From the NCBI RefSeq assembly GCF_964656455.1, contig NC_135722.1, positions 50,176,628 through 50,240,627 on the forward strand: 64,000 bases of DNA, written 5' to 3'. The notes under the pieces were generated by a model. That model worked only from the letters and a program-made list of their open reading frames with translations. It did no database searches and was not told the DNA's origin. The stretch's first letter is position 1, and every line of letters starts with the position of its first letter. This stretch comes from Halichoerus grypus. Lineage: Eukaryota > Chordata > Mammalia > Carnivora > Phocidae. The translations under genes were made by a program, and so were the position numbers. Positions 34,978 to 46,390 of this stretch are shown here, one piece after another.

Positions 34978-34994
34978 AGTTTTGCAATACTATT

Positions 34995-35509
34995 AAAATC
35001 ATGAATCAATATACTGATTTGGAATTTTAGTTACACTATTTATTACAGCACAAGGATAAATACACATGGGAGTAGAGCTTGTGCCCCCTTATAGAAAATG
35101 AATACTAAAGGAACTGGAAGTTAAAGGATGTTACCCCAATCCAATTATGGATTTCTTTCAGGCAGTCTTCAGACATGTATCTGTTGAGGGGTCTTCAGTC
35201 TATTTAATGCAAATCCTTGATTTTCCATTTAAGGAAAGAAGTGTATTGTCAAATGCAAATTGGTTAAAAATTTCCTCTTTGCTCTTTCCTTAGTAATCAA
35301 ATAGAGACAATCAGTGATTCTCTTTTATGTTAGAGCTTTCATAGCCTTGAATTATGACAATAAGCTCTCTCATAACATTCTTTAAGACAGACCAGATTTT
35401 TTCTCCATATTACAACAGGGTTCCAAGAAATTATAGTTACTAAAAGGAGAAGAGAGGAACAATTCTACTATTGGTAGAAGACAAGAAAGCTAGTAGTTCA
35501 GTAATTTTT
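34995..35509. other. Intergenic, nothing recognised
   Basis: 3' flank of the OR51A-like pseudogene; no further feature. Confidence 0.4.
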
Positions 35510-35526
35510 AAAACACTGATATTCTT

Positions 35527-35728
35527 GGGGCGCCTGGGTGGCTCAGTCATTAAGCGTCTGTCTTCGGCTCAGGTCATGATCCCAGGGTCCTGGGATCGAG
35601 CCCCACATCGGGCTCCCTGCTCTGCGGGAAGTCTGCTTCTCCCACTCCCACTCCCCCTGCTTGTGTTCCCTCTCTCACTGTGTCTCTCTCTGTCAAATAA
35701 ATAAAATCTTTAAAAAAAATAAAAAAAT
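35527..35728 (+). mobile_element. Can-SINE, young copy
   Basis: Head is close to consensus ('ggggcgcctgggtggctcag') and the 17-bp target duplication is perfect (aaaacactgatattctt at 35510-35526 and 35729-35745). Both point to a recent insertion. Confidence 0.96.
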
Positions 35729-35745
35729 AAAACACTGATATTCTT

Positions 35746-38113
35746 TACCACTTTAAAATAATGGATCTCATGCTTGTTTAAGCACTTGGTATTTTGAACT
35801 ATGATATATTCAATAACACTAAACAAGCTAGCAGAAAATATGACCATATATTAAGCAATATAAAATGATATTCATACATATATGGTTCCATTTTTAAAAA
35901 ATAGTCAACTAAATTAGATTGGCTATCTCAATATACTCTATAAAATTCGTTTGTTTCCTGTTCATCTTTTATTTGTGAGTACTTCATAGCAGACAGAGGT
36001 ATAAAACATAAAATTTAGAATAAGTCAACCAAAACCCTTAAAAAGTTTGTCCTGTGAATTGGGAAAAAAACTATTGGTAATCAATTTCAATGTTTTATTG
36101 CCTCAGTTGAACTCACATATAGTATTATTTGTTCCAAAGAACCATTTTTGAAGAAGTTGTTCTCTGATGAATAAACATTCATATACATTTTATGTCCCCA
36201 GGTGAGTTTAACAGAGTTCTTATTGTTCAATAGCTGACCTTGTCTAGATGCCCATAGTTTAGTCAAGACAAACTTTTGGGCTTCCTCCCATGTTGTTTCC
36301 AATTATGTTCTTAGTTCACCTGTCTGTTTTTCTTACTTATATTTTGTTTCCTTAAAGAAACTGTATACATCAAATTTGTTGGCATATCTCCAGACCTGTA
36401 CGCTGTATATAAATGACATGTGGATAGTAGTCTGACACATCTCCCAACTTGTTTAGAAAAAAAGACCACACAGGCACACATACAAAAAAAACCTTTGACA
36501 ATTCAGGATATGATAATAAATTACAAGCATACAGAACATCTAAAATGATTAAAAAAAAAATATATATTGCCAAAATCAGTAAGGAATAACTATAAATTTT
36601 AAGTCAAAGAAGCTGCCCTGATAAATAGTTCATGTCCTGTGTAGCCACAAGGAAAAGCAAACAGGTTGTCATGAGAGAAACAAGGCAGAATATTTATCTT
36701 CCATTCTTTAGTATTTGCCCTCAACTCAGAAATTCAGATCTTTACAAGAAGAAACTGCTCAAGTCATAAGGTGTCAATAAATGTTTTTCTGGATCATAAG
36801 AGTGAATAGGCTACAATCTGTTTTCCTCAATTATAATAGAGGTTTAATGCATTTCCAATCAAGCTTCCAGTAATATTTCATTGAGAATGTACCAAAATAA
36901 TTTTAAAACAGATTTTCAACTGTCAACTGGGAATGTAAGAAAAAAATAAATAGCAACTGTAAAATAGTTTCATAAGATAGAGAAATTTATTAAACAGCTA
37001 TAAAATTGTGTGTAGTTTGCTCAACAAATCAATGGGAAGAACAAAGAAGAATAAACACACTGCAATATACTCTAAATGATATGAAAATAATATATAATTA
37101 AAGAATATCAGAACCTCATTGAAAATAGGTTATTCAAATAATAGTGGTAGAAAAAATTACAACCTACTTTAGAAACCATATTTGTGTGTGATCTTTTATT
37201 ACACACAAAAATAAACTAAAATAGATTAGGAATTAAGTACAAAGATAAGTTTTTATTTAAATTCCAGTTAATTAACATACAGTATAATCCAACGTTCACC
37301 AGGTACCAGACATTGGGCTATATACTTACTTGTATAAACTCAATTAACTTTTGCAAGAATGTGGGAAGGCAGATTTTATTACTTCCTCCTTTTCATGGAT
37401 TAAGAAGCTAAAGCTCTGAGAAGTTCAACAATTTTTCCAAAAACAAAGAACTATAAAGTGTTAGGAGCTTTATAAACCCAGATAGTACATTTCCAGAGCC
37501 TACAACCTCATGCACTACACCAGACCAACTATTATTTTGCTTCTTTCTAAATTTAATAATTCATATTCTAGGAATCTAAGAACATAATCAGAGGTGTGAT
37601 CAAATATTTATTTATAATGTATATCAAGGATTATTTTCTATGATAAAAATACATAAACTACTGAAATATTAAGTAATAAATAACATAAACCATGATATAC
37701 AAATAATAACAAATATTATTCACCTATGAAACACAGCATCAACAACTAAGTGGCATTTGCTAAGCATTGTATTAGATGTTAAGGATTAAATGAAACTTAA
37801 ATTTAGACTTGCTATCAAGGAGCTTACAGTCTGGTGGTGGGGAGATCAAGGAAATAAATAATTAAATTCACTGAGGAAAGTGTGGCAAGTTTAAGTACAC
37901 ATATAAGAAAGCAAATAAAAGACTGGTAACTGGCCTATTTTACTGGAGAATCAAAGGAGAGAGCTTCCTAGTGGAAGTAAAGTCTAATATAAAGTCTAAT
38001 ATAAAAATCTGATATATTATTAACAGAAAATGATAAATAATATCAAGCAAATAAGTAAGATATACATTTTGAGTATACACTAGTATCCTAGTTCATAAAT
38101 GTATGTGTGTGCA
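35746..38113. other. Intergenic; MIR at 37300-37540
   Basis: AT-rich. 37250-37285 matches the antisense terminal bases of an L1 3' UTR ('attccagttaattaacatac'). 37300-37540 is a minus-strand MIR ('cattgggctatatacttac ... gaagctaaagctctgagaag'). 37760-37850 carries the unassigned ancient repeat ('aaggagcttacagtctggtgg'). A small tandem repeat (taaagtctaata) lies near 37978. No genes. Confidence 0.5.
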
Positions 38114-38318
38114 GGGGTACCTGGGTAGCTCAGTCATTTGAGCATTCAACTCTTGATTTCTGCTCAGGTCATGATCTCAGGGTCCTGGGATCAAGCCCTG
38201 AGTTGGACTCCATGCTCAGTGGGGAGTCTGCTTGAGGATTCCCTCTCCTCCTCCATCTGCCCCTGCCCCCTGCATATGCTCTCTCTCTCAAATAAATAAA
38301 TAAATCTTTAAAAAAAAA
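38114..38318 (+). mobile_element. Can-SINE, older subtype
   Basis: Head 'gtacctgggtagctcagtca' and an 'actcttgatttctgctcagg' middle differ from the common type here. Target duplication gtatgtgtgtgca / gtatgtgtgcaca. Confidence 0.9.
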
Positions 38319-39671
38319 GTATGTGTGCACACATATGTTGGCTACTAAAAAAAGATTCACTTATATATCATAAAATCTCTCATTAGTAGATTGTGAATGA
38401 TTTTTGTTATCTTTTTAATCACAAAATTTTAATTATATATGTTATATATAGGTGTGTATAAGTATACATTTATAATCAGACATTTATAATCAGACATGAC
38501 ATTTATAATCCGAACAACCTCCAAATATATTAAATACATTCCTTGAAATAACAACAAAACAAATTCATGTCCTATTAACAATTGCTAGGGGGATGAAGAA
38601 GACTGATAAAAGTGTTTTTGGTATTGAGCAGGTGAGTTGCCTTTTGAGCTAGATATGAAAAGCACATTTGGAATAAAAAAAGATGAACACAAATGCAGCA
38701 GACTGCCTTAAATATTGACCATCATAAAACTGGAAGAATGCTTGCACATTTCTACAACTGTTCAACTAAAACTCTTGGAATTCAGAATTTTCTATACTCT
38801 AAAAAGGCCCTACAACCCTGAGGCATTACACCAGCTTGAGCTGAACAGAAGGCCGGGGCAAACACACCGGAGTTTGGAAATGGTATCCCCTGTCTGCCAG
38901 GAGTAGGAAGTTGATATAGGGAGAGGAGACAGGTGGCTCAGATCAGAATATCTGCTTGTTCTCCTGTGCTCAGACATGAATTATCCTGAGTGGAACAAAG
39001 TTTCATAACTCTGTGAAAGAAAACAGGAAAATTCCAACATCCTATCAACTTGATAGTGAGGTTACTTCTTGACAAAACAAATATTGTTAAGAAAGATACT
39101 CCAAAGATTTCCTACTAAGAAGCATCAAAGTCACTGTGCAATTCTACAATGACAAGTACACCAAAAGGTCGAGAAGCCCAACAGATAGGTAAAAAATTAA
39201 CTACCCAAGAAACAAGGGCAAATAGAAAAAAAGGTGCTGTCCTGAGGCAGAGCTGACACAGAAGAGGTGTTACAGAATCAGAATCAGGAACTGTATTTAG
39301 ATTATCTAGGCAATGGGAAAAATAACGAAAGGCAATATGTGACTTTAGATATTGGACTCACTGGAGGTATAACAAGTAGCAATTAGTTCTGTGAGAGTTT
39401 CACTTTTGCTAAGGAGAGAAAAGATTCAAGAAAAGATAGAGGTTTGGGGAGTGCATCTGTAAGGAGATGGGGCTCCCTAGAGGTGACTTTAGGAACTGAA
39501 ACCAGTGTGCAAAAATTTCCTGTTAAATTACACAGTGCAATGTGCATGTCTTTGCACACACATAACTCTTTCATTTACCAGGTCAAGGAAAAATCTGTGA
39601 TGCCCCCTGGGAAATTTGACCGCAGAAATGAATGATTTTTGGTCATCTGAGCGCAGACAGAAAATTATAGT
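38319..39671. other. Intergenic, nothing recognised
   Basis: A 14-bp unit (acatttataatcag) is repeated near 38467-38505. The rest is unique and non-coding. Confidence 0.45.
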
Positions 39672-39851
39672 CATTTATTTTTGGCCTAAGAATTATCATT
39701 TTTAAGCAGATAATTAAATTGTTCAACCAGAATAAAATGATCTTATTTTGTTTTTAATGTGCATTTATTTTTGGTCAAAGAGTTACCATTTCTAAGCAGA
39801 TAATTAAATTATTCAACCAGAATAAAATGATCTTATCATGCTTTTAATGTG
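39672..39851 (+). repeat. 90-bp tandem duplication
   Basis: Two adjacent copies, 39672-39761 and 39762-39851, share 'taagcagataattaaatt' and 'tcaaccagaataaaatgatc' at the same spacing. They differ at roughly a tenth of positions, so the duplication is not recent. AT-rich, non-coding, about 230 bases beyond the 3' end of OR51T1. Confidence 0.9.
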
Positions 39852-40079
39852 GACAGGAGTTCCATGTAATTGTTTTAAATGTTTGAGGGGCAAACACAAT
39901 TAATTTGGTTTTGAACTATAGTGTTGTTTTGTTTTGTTTAACTCTTCAGTAAGTTTAGGGGACATGTATTCTCCTCTTTCTGCTCCAGTGATTTAATTGA
40001 AACTGCCTTAGTAACCAAAATGCCTGAGGATGGCACAGACCCAAATCCCTCTCCTACTTAAATGTAACTTACCTCCCCT

Positions 40080-41063
40080 TCAATCCCACCGTCCTCTAAG
40101 ATGCCTCACACTGGGGCCCCGTGAGCCCTTAAACTGGAGCAGCTGGAGCATAGCCTGGCGGATCGCCTTGGTCTTCAAGCTATAAATGATAGGGTTCAGT
40201 ACAGGTGGTAAAATCAAGTAAACATTGGCCAGAATGCTACAGACCACTCTTGGGGTGGAGCTGAGAAGGCGGTGTGTAAAGGACAGGCTGATCATGGGCA
40301 CATAGAAAACAGTGACAGCACAGATGTGACAGACACAAGTGCTGAGAGCTTTTTGTTGCTTCTTAGGGGCCACGATTCTCAAGACGGTTCGGAGAATCAG
40401 AACGTAGGAGAAAAGAATGAACAGCAAGTCAGTGCCAGTCAGGTAGAGCTGAAGAAACATGCCCCAAAAATTGTTGATCCAGGGGCTGGAATATGTGTAT
40501 TTGATCATATCTGGGTGGTAGCAAAATGGGTGGGAAAGCTCTTTGCCTGAATGGAAAGATACACTCTTCAAGACTAGAACCATGGGAAAGGTGAAAATAA
40601 CTTGCCGCAGGCAGATGACCAGTCCAATCACCAGGATTATCATGTCTGTGAAGACAGTAGCATACTTCAGTGGGTTACAGATAGCCATATAGCGGTCAAA
40701 GGCCATGGCTACGAGCACTGAGGACTCCAGGAAGGAGAAGCCATGCACAAAGAACATTTGAATGAGGCAAGCTTTCAAGCTAATCTCCCGGGCATGAAAC
40801 CAGAGAACCCCAAGCACAGTGGGAAGGGTTGAGATGGTCAGACATAGATCAACCGTTGACAGCATGGAGAGGAAATAGTACATAGGCTTGTGGAGACTCC
40901 TCTCAATGATGGTGACAAACAGAATCATGCTGTTTCCCAAGAGGGCAATGATGTAGAGACAGCAGACAGGGATGGAGATCCAAACGTGAGCAAGTTCCAG
41001 CCCAGGAAATGCAGTGAGTAGGAAGTTTGGGGAAGATGATGTGGTGTTATTAAAAATTACCAT
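40080..41063 (-). CDS. OR51T1: Olfactory receptor OR51T1, intact
   Basis: A 327-residue class I olfactory receptor, an odorant-sensing GPCR of the plasma membrane of olfactory neurons that signals through the olfactory G protein. I chose ATG 41063 (MVIFNNTTSSSPNF): it matches the OR51T1 start, has near-ideal context (ccaccATGG) and lies 19 bases after a strong splice acceptor. The frame is open 21 codons further upstream but that part lies across the acceptor. Motifs: N-glycosylation site NNT/NTT at residues 5-8; GNSMILF (TM1); LHKPMYYFLSML (TM2); MAFDRYMAICNPL (TM3, full DRY); ELSHPFCYHPDMIKY (ECL2 cysteines); KALSTCVCHICAV (TM6); PPVLNPIIYSLKTKAIRQ (TM7). All seven membrane spans are uninterrupted, and the C-terminus GSRGPSVRHLRGRWD is the OR51T1 type. 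It is the only intact receptor in the window. Ligand unknown. Confidence 0.95.
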   Translation of the reverse strand: MVIFNNTTSSSPNFLLTAFPGLELAHVWISIPVCCLYIIALLGNSMILFVTIIERSLHKPMYYFLSMLSTVDLCLTISTLPTVLGVLWFHAREISLKACLIQMFFVHGFSFLESSVLVAMAFDRYMAICNPLKYATVFTDMIILVIGLVICLRQVIFTFPMVLVLKSVSFHSGKELSHPFCYHPDMIKYTYSSPWINNFWGMFLQLYLTGTDLLFILFSYVLILRTVLRIVAPKKQQKALSTCVCHICAVTVFYVPMISLSFTHRLLSSTPRVVCSILANVYLILPPVLNPIIYSLKTKAIRQAMLQLLQFKGSRGPSVRHLRGRWD

Positions 41064-41082
41064 GGTGGATTGAGAACACACC

Positions 41083-41102
41083 CTGAAAAGAGAGACAACA
41101 AG
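41083..41102 (-). promoter_or_regulatory. 3' splice site just upstream of OR51T1 start
   Basis: On the minus strand 'ttgttgtctctcttttcag' gives a long pyrimidine tract and CAG, with AG at 41084-41083. The exon would begin at 41082, 19 bases before the ATG. This fits the common OR plan in which 5' untranslated exons are spliced to one coding exon. No branch point was tested. Confidence 0.7.
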
Positions 41103-42987
41103 GATAATGTTTGTCATAGTGATCATTTTTTCAAGTTCTAACTCATTTATAAACTCTTCCCAAATTACACAGTTGTTTCTCTATATTCAAAGCCCCCAGT
41201 CCAGTTATGGTACCTATCACATAATTCCACAGTATCGAATTTTTCTTGTCAAAACTTGGCCCCATTTTTCTTCCTCTACCCTCTCCCAACTATAACCATC
41301 AATCTCTTTAGGCTCATCCCCACCCTACTGCCCAGACTAGTCCTGAGGCTTGAAGTAGGAAATGCATATAGGCTTATGTCATACACATGCACACACACCA
41401 ACAAAACAACAACAACCACAATTACAATTGATGGGTCTTTGCATTAAATCTCCAAGCTGTATAAATTGCTTAGGAAACAATGGACAAGCACACGAGAGCC
41501 ACTGGGCATGTGTGATAGCATACTCCATAATGTCCTTGCTGGAAGCTGGTCTGGGATATTGTATCCAGAAGTATCCTTGTACTTCTATCATCAGCCACAC
41601 CCTCCTAGTAGACTCTATTAGAAGTCTCCTTTTGGTATCAGGGTTTCTTTGTTCCTTTTCCTATAGTGGAATAGTCCCTATAATTTCTCCCTTCCCCACT
41701 CCACATGTGTATGGGACTTGAATTTATCTTGCGTTCTAATTCTGTTTCTCCATGTACTTCTCCAGGTATACTGAAAACAACTAGGTCTAGATCTCCTTTT
41801 CTTCATCTTACATCCTGGGATACTTGTTTCTACTCCTTTCCATGGATAGTTATAATTAGCATGTGACTTTGGACCAACTCACTGTGAGCAGACTGCTCTA
41901 ATGAATTCTGTGAAAAATCCTAAACAGTATTCTGGAATACATTTCGGGCATCCTAAGCTAGGCAAAGTAGGTAAGCCTAGACAAAACTCCAGTATGAAAT
42001 TCATGGGAAGCACTCAGCAACATGTGATGAGTGACTTTGTAAAAAGCACAGGTGGGATGGAAGTAGGGACTAATAACTAAAAGGGAATCACTGCAGGACA
42101 TGGAAGGCTGAGGTGACATCACAAGTTGGAATATCAAGTAGCTCACTGAGTGAGAAAGTACATAGAAGGGCAGCTGCACAGAAAAGAGAGATGGTGTTAT
42201 AAAGGAGGCAGAATCTGGAATCCATATTTAAGATGACCATTGCAATTCTATTTAGGACTTGTTCACTGAATGCTGGTGCCATCATCGCTGATTTTAAAAT
42301 TTGTACGTAGGGCATTGAATCATCAATGAAGAGCTAGCAAGGAATGATATACTCAGCCCATGTGTTGTGTGGATATGGCCAGCCATAAGTATTCTTATTT
42401 TTCAGTATGTAGGTTTGCTGTCTTGTGTCTGAGTGGATGCAAGTAATTTGCTAGTACCAGGCCCTGTCAGTTGCTATATAAACATAAACATAAATATAAG
42501 GGATTGTTGGTTATTTTCTCCCCCTCCTCCAGTCTACTGAAGATGGTGATAGAAAGGACCACTTGTTACTCCAGAGGGGAAAAGAAAAGACTAATTGCTT
42601 TTTCTGCTATAATATTTAATATTATTATATTATACATGGTTGAAAAAAAAACACTAAGAATCAGGAAAACTAATGCCAAATGAGATATGGATTACAAACA
42701 TGCTGGCTTATGTCAGCCATTTAGACTCTAAATGATTATTTTAATGTCAGTTACTGCTGATGGCCAGGGAAACAGAAATGACTAAAGAACAGTTTCTGCA
42801 TTCAAAACTCCCTCAACTCGGTGGAATGAATAGTGTCAGAAGCCAAGGCAAAATATTAATGAAGGGCTATTACCACATGGGGACACACGGGAAGACTAGC
42901 CAGACAGGAAAACAGAAGGCTGTTGAGATTTCTGTTTCATTCTTCTTCTTCTCAACCCGATGAACACAGATATTAAGAGTGAATCTC
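41103..42987. other. Intergenic upstream of OR51T1
   Basis: Presumably holds the OR51T1 first exon and promoter, which cannot be located by eye. Open frames (e.g. 41362-41721) lack recognisable homology. No clear repeat. Confidence 0.4.
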
Positions 42988-43327
42988 TAACCAACAATTA
43001 CTATGTCATCACTGGTGAACTCATATGAGGGAACTTCAAGGTTGAGAGGTACAGGCCCCTTCCTGATCCTGCCAGAAGTATCGTGAGTGTGACCCATGGC
43101 AGGGGTGGTTAGAGACCTGGACTCAAGTCCTAGGCTCCTTTCAGTCTTCACATCACCTCAGAAGACTTATAAGCATGCCTTCTGTCCTTAAGTTGGTTGA
43201 TTTGAAATATTTAAGAATTGCTAATAATGTTTTTGCAAACATTAATGTGAAGTAAATTGAATTTAATGTTGAATGCTTTCAATCAGTCACCTAATAAAGC
43301 CACTGTTAAACATTAAAAAAAAAAAAA
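42988..43327 (+). pseudogene. 3'-end processed retrocopy, parent unidentified
   Basis: A 340-base insert flanked by a perfect 13-bp duplication (aagagtgaatctc at 42975-42987 and 43328-43340). It ends with AATAAA (43293-43298), about 15 bases, then a pure A-run, exactly as a cleaved and polyadenylated mRNA would. No open frame of note, so it is likely a 5'-truncated copy of a 3' UTR. The A-run is unbroken and the duplication perfect, which suggests a fairly young event. The parent gene is not recognised. Confidence 0.85.
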
Positions 43328-43340
43328 AAGAGTGAATCTC

Positions 43341-45129
43341 CTCTGTGAAAACCTTCCAAGAATCTCTCTGCAATACCAAATCACTCAATCTATTGACTCT
43401 CCTTCAATAGTACTTTATGTATTTTTTTTTTAAAGCACTAAAATTCTATTGCTTGATCACATTTCTTTCTCCCTCTAGAATGCTGGCTCTCTGGGAATAT
43501 AAAACATATGTGTTCATCTTTGTATTTTCTCTAGAGACAAGCTTAGTGATTGGTACATGATAAAAACTCAAATAATCTAATTTACATTAGATGTATTGAT
43601 GGGTAGATAAATAAATGACAGATGATAGAGCTATGGATAAAGACTAGATGAGAGAAATATATATTGAGCCTGGAAATTTTGAGGGAAGGATGAGCCTAGC
43701 CACTAGGGAAACTAAGGAGAGTAATATCCTCTCACTGATTGGAAGAAGGAGGGTAGGTTAAGAGAAAAGGAGATGAATTAAGAACCTCTGTATATGTCAA
43801 CATTTACTAGCCATCTTATATATAATTTTATATAATCCCAGGAAAAATGGATATAGATGTTTTTATCCTATTTTAAAGAAAGGGAAGTGGCCTAGCAAGA
43901 TAAAACAGTATAGCAAAGGTAAAATAGATACAGATTCAAAATTCAAAACCAGATTTACTAACTCTAAGGTCCATTATTTTTCATTAAACCATAAACCATT
44001 CAGAGAAGCTAAGCTTATGAGAGAAGTTGAGTAGTTGGACAGTGTGATTTCTTTCTTTTAAAATATAAGAATTATTTATACTCTGTTGTATATATATGTA
44101 TATAATCATATATATGTATATATGATTTAGAGGAGCAATAGAGATGAGAAATCAGTAAAAGAGAAAACAATGTCCTCATGGCTTATTTAAAGAAGAATAT
44201 TTGGGACATCCATGTGTGTTTAGAAATATGTGTGAATGTTTCTATGTTTATATTGTGTGTATCTCTCTGTGCTGGTATATGTAGAGAGGAGTTTTGGAAT
44301 GGAAGAGTAATTGAGAGATAAGGTGATCATAAAACAGATTCCAGTTATCTTCTGTTCTTTGAATTGTATCACATAAAGGACCAAAAGATGACACTGGATG
44401 ATGTGAGGGGGTAGAAGGAGAGGAGACAATGGCTCATTTTGCTGCTGGAGAACATATTTCCTATGGAATGTAGATATGTGGACAGGAGAAGGAGCAGAGG
44501 GCTTCCTCTCTGGTCCAGTGAACTCATATACTCTGGAACCAGTTGTAGGATAAAGTTCAGTGCCTCAGTTCATCAAGGTTTTCTCTGCACTGTCCACTAA
44601 CCAGAAAAACAGGCTAGTGCTTTCTATTTTCAGTTCTCCATCTGAATAGCCAGAAAGTAATGTCTACAAATTCATATACAAAAGCCTAGATTATATGACT
44701 TGGATTAGATCCACCCAACTCAATAATTTAGTGATCCACAGGTCAACATCCCTGCTTTCCAGCATCAATAACGGTAAAAAGCAATCCATGTTATCTACCA
44801 ATCTCAAACCTTCTGGTCATTTCTCAACACTGAAATCTATTCTCTTCACAATCTGGAACCTGCCCTGACAGCTCCAGGATATGTTCACCAGAAGCCTCTG
44901 CTTCTCTGCACCACTTCATACTTGGACCGTTCATTTGACTCTTAATATTGAGGCATGGCTGATATTAGTAATTTATATAAGCAGATGTAATCCTCTTTAT
45001 CTGCCTGGAAGGTGAGTTCCTCAAAAGTTTGGGCATTCTTGTGTTTCTAATGCTAGCTACTAAAGTAGGATCTGGAATAATAGACAGCTTCAATTAGTAA
45101 GGTTTACTGACAGCTGAATGATCTTGTCC
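43341..45129. other. Intergenic; L2 and MIR traces
   Basis: L2 3'-end patterns at about 43470-43620 and 44990-45120 ('ctgcctggaaggtgagttcctc ... ctagctactaaagtagg'). Minus-strand MIR at about 43800-44000. A short AT-rich (TATA) tract near 44085-44120. No genes. Confidence 0.5.
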
Positions 45130-45267
45130 GTAAGAGAGTTCTGGTGATGGGTATTAAAGAGGGCACGTACTGAATGGAGCACTGGGTGTTATACGCAAAC
45201 AATGAATCATGGAACACTACATCAAAAACTAATGATGTAATGTATGGTGATTAACATAACATAATAA

Positions 45268-45298
<31 letters not shown>

Positions 45299-45312
45299 CT
45301 GAAAAAAAAAAA
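45130..45312 (+). mobile_element. L1, very short 3' end insertion
   Basis: About 125 bases of L1 3' terminus ('agcactgggtgttatacgc', 'catggaacactacatcaaaa', 'aatgtatggtgattaacataa') of the same 3' type as the full-length L1s. It is followed by an A-tail that contains (TA)n. The duplication aagagagttctg is at about 45130 and again after the tail at about 45313. Confidence 0.85.
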
Positions 45313-45325
45313 AAGAGAGTTCTGA

Positions 45326-46119
45326 GTCTCATCTTCTTTTCTCTTTATCCTTCTGTTTCCTCCTGTCCTCTGTCTCCCTATCTCAGTTTTATCCAGGCTC
45401 CATTACATCCCTCCATTTCTTCACCCCAGCTGACATGTAGCCCCCATCATTCATTGCTCTTCTCCCTTCCCTCTTTCTCCTAGCATTTCTCACCCCTTCA
45501 TCCCTTTGCCTCCTATCCCTTTCCATTTACACACTCTTCTTACCTGTTCACATCAGCAGGAAACACCACCAACTTCTCTTCAGACCCATCACCAAGCAAG
45601 GACTAAACCAGCTCCCAAGAATGGGGGCTTTATAGGAAAATTAGTAGAGTCACCAGGCAACAAAGAGCTATCTTTATTAGTGAGTGTACTGGGTGGAGCA
45701 AGAATTATGGGACCCATAAGAATATGTTCCTCTATAACAGCTCAGACACATCTCCCTGACAGCTTCAAACCCTGCTCCCAGGCCCAAGCAAACTCCATAC
45801 ATCAGGAGCTGTAAGCATAGTCCTGGCCCTGGGGGCTGACAGTAATGGGTACCTTCTAAAACTGTCTGCTTTGGTCCGATAACTACAACCATTCCTCTTC
45901 ACCCTGCCTTAGGCTACAGAGTCTCAGCCAGGGAGGCTCCCTGAATATCAGAGCAGGATCAGGAGAGTGCAGATAAGTCCTCCCTCTGTTCTCTGCTCCA
46001 GTATGTACTATTCTTAACAGGTCTCATTGTGCCCTGGCCATTCCCATGTCTCTCCTCTTACCCAGAAGCCCCTCCTAAGAAGCCAACCTATTCACTGAGT
46101 CACATTTGCAGCCCACCTA
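45326..46119. other. Intergenic, nothing recognised
   Basis: Pyrimidine-rich unique sequence at 45330-45560, then unremarkable DNA. The open frame at 45506-45814 is not recognised. Confidence 0.4.
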
Positions 46120-46390
46120 CCCTTCTAAGCATAATTAAACTAGCACTTGATGAAGTCATGATACATGCTAAAAATTGCACTACACCCTTTAAATGCATTG
46201 TTGTATTTATTCATTATCAAGTTTACGGGTTAAGTATTATTCTCCATTGTTTCACAGATGAGGAAACTTAAACTCAGAGAGGTTTAGAATAACTTTACCC
46301 ATCTAAAAGTTAGCAAGTTACAGAGTTGGCATTCGAGTCCATGTCTAACTTACTCTAAAGCTCTTACTCTATGCTATACTGCCTCCTATA
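46120..46390 (-). repeat. MIR SINE
   Basis: Antisense MIR: 'tattctccattgtttcacagatgaggaaac', 'ctcagagaggttta', 'gttggcattcgagtcc' and 'ctatactgcctcc' occur in the expected order. Confidence 0.8.

Noticed and set aside
40080..41126. Longer OR51T1 start at 41126 (21 extra codons)
   Set aside because: The extra part lies upstream of a strong splice acceptor, has no receptor homology, and the 41063 ATG has the better context.
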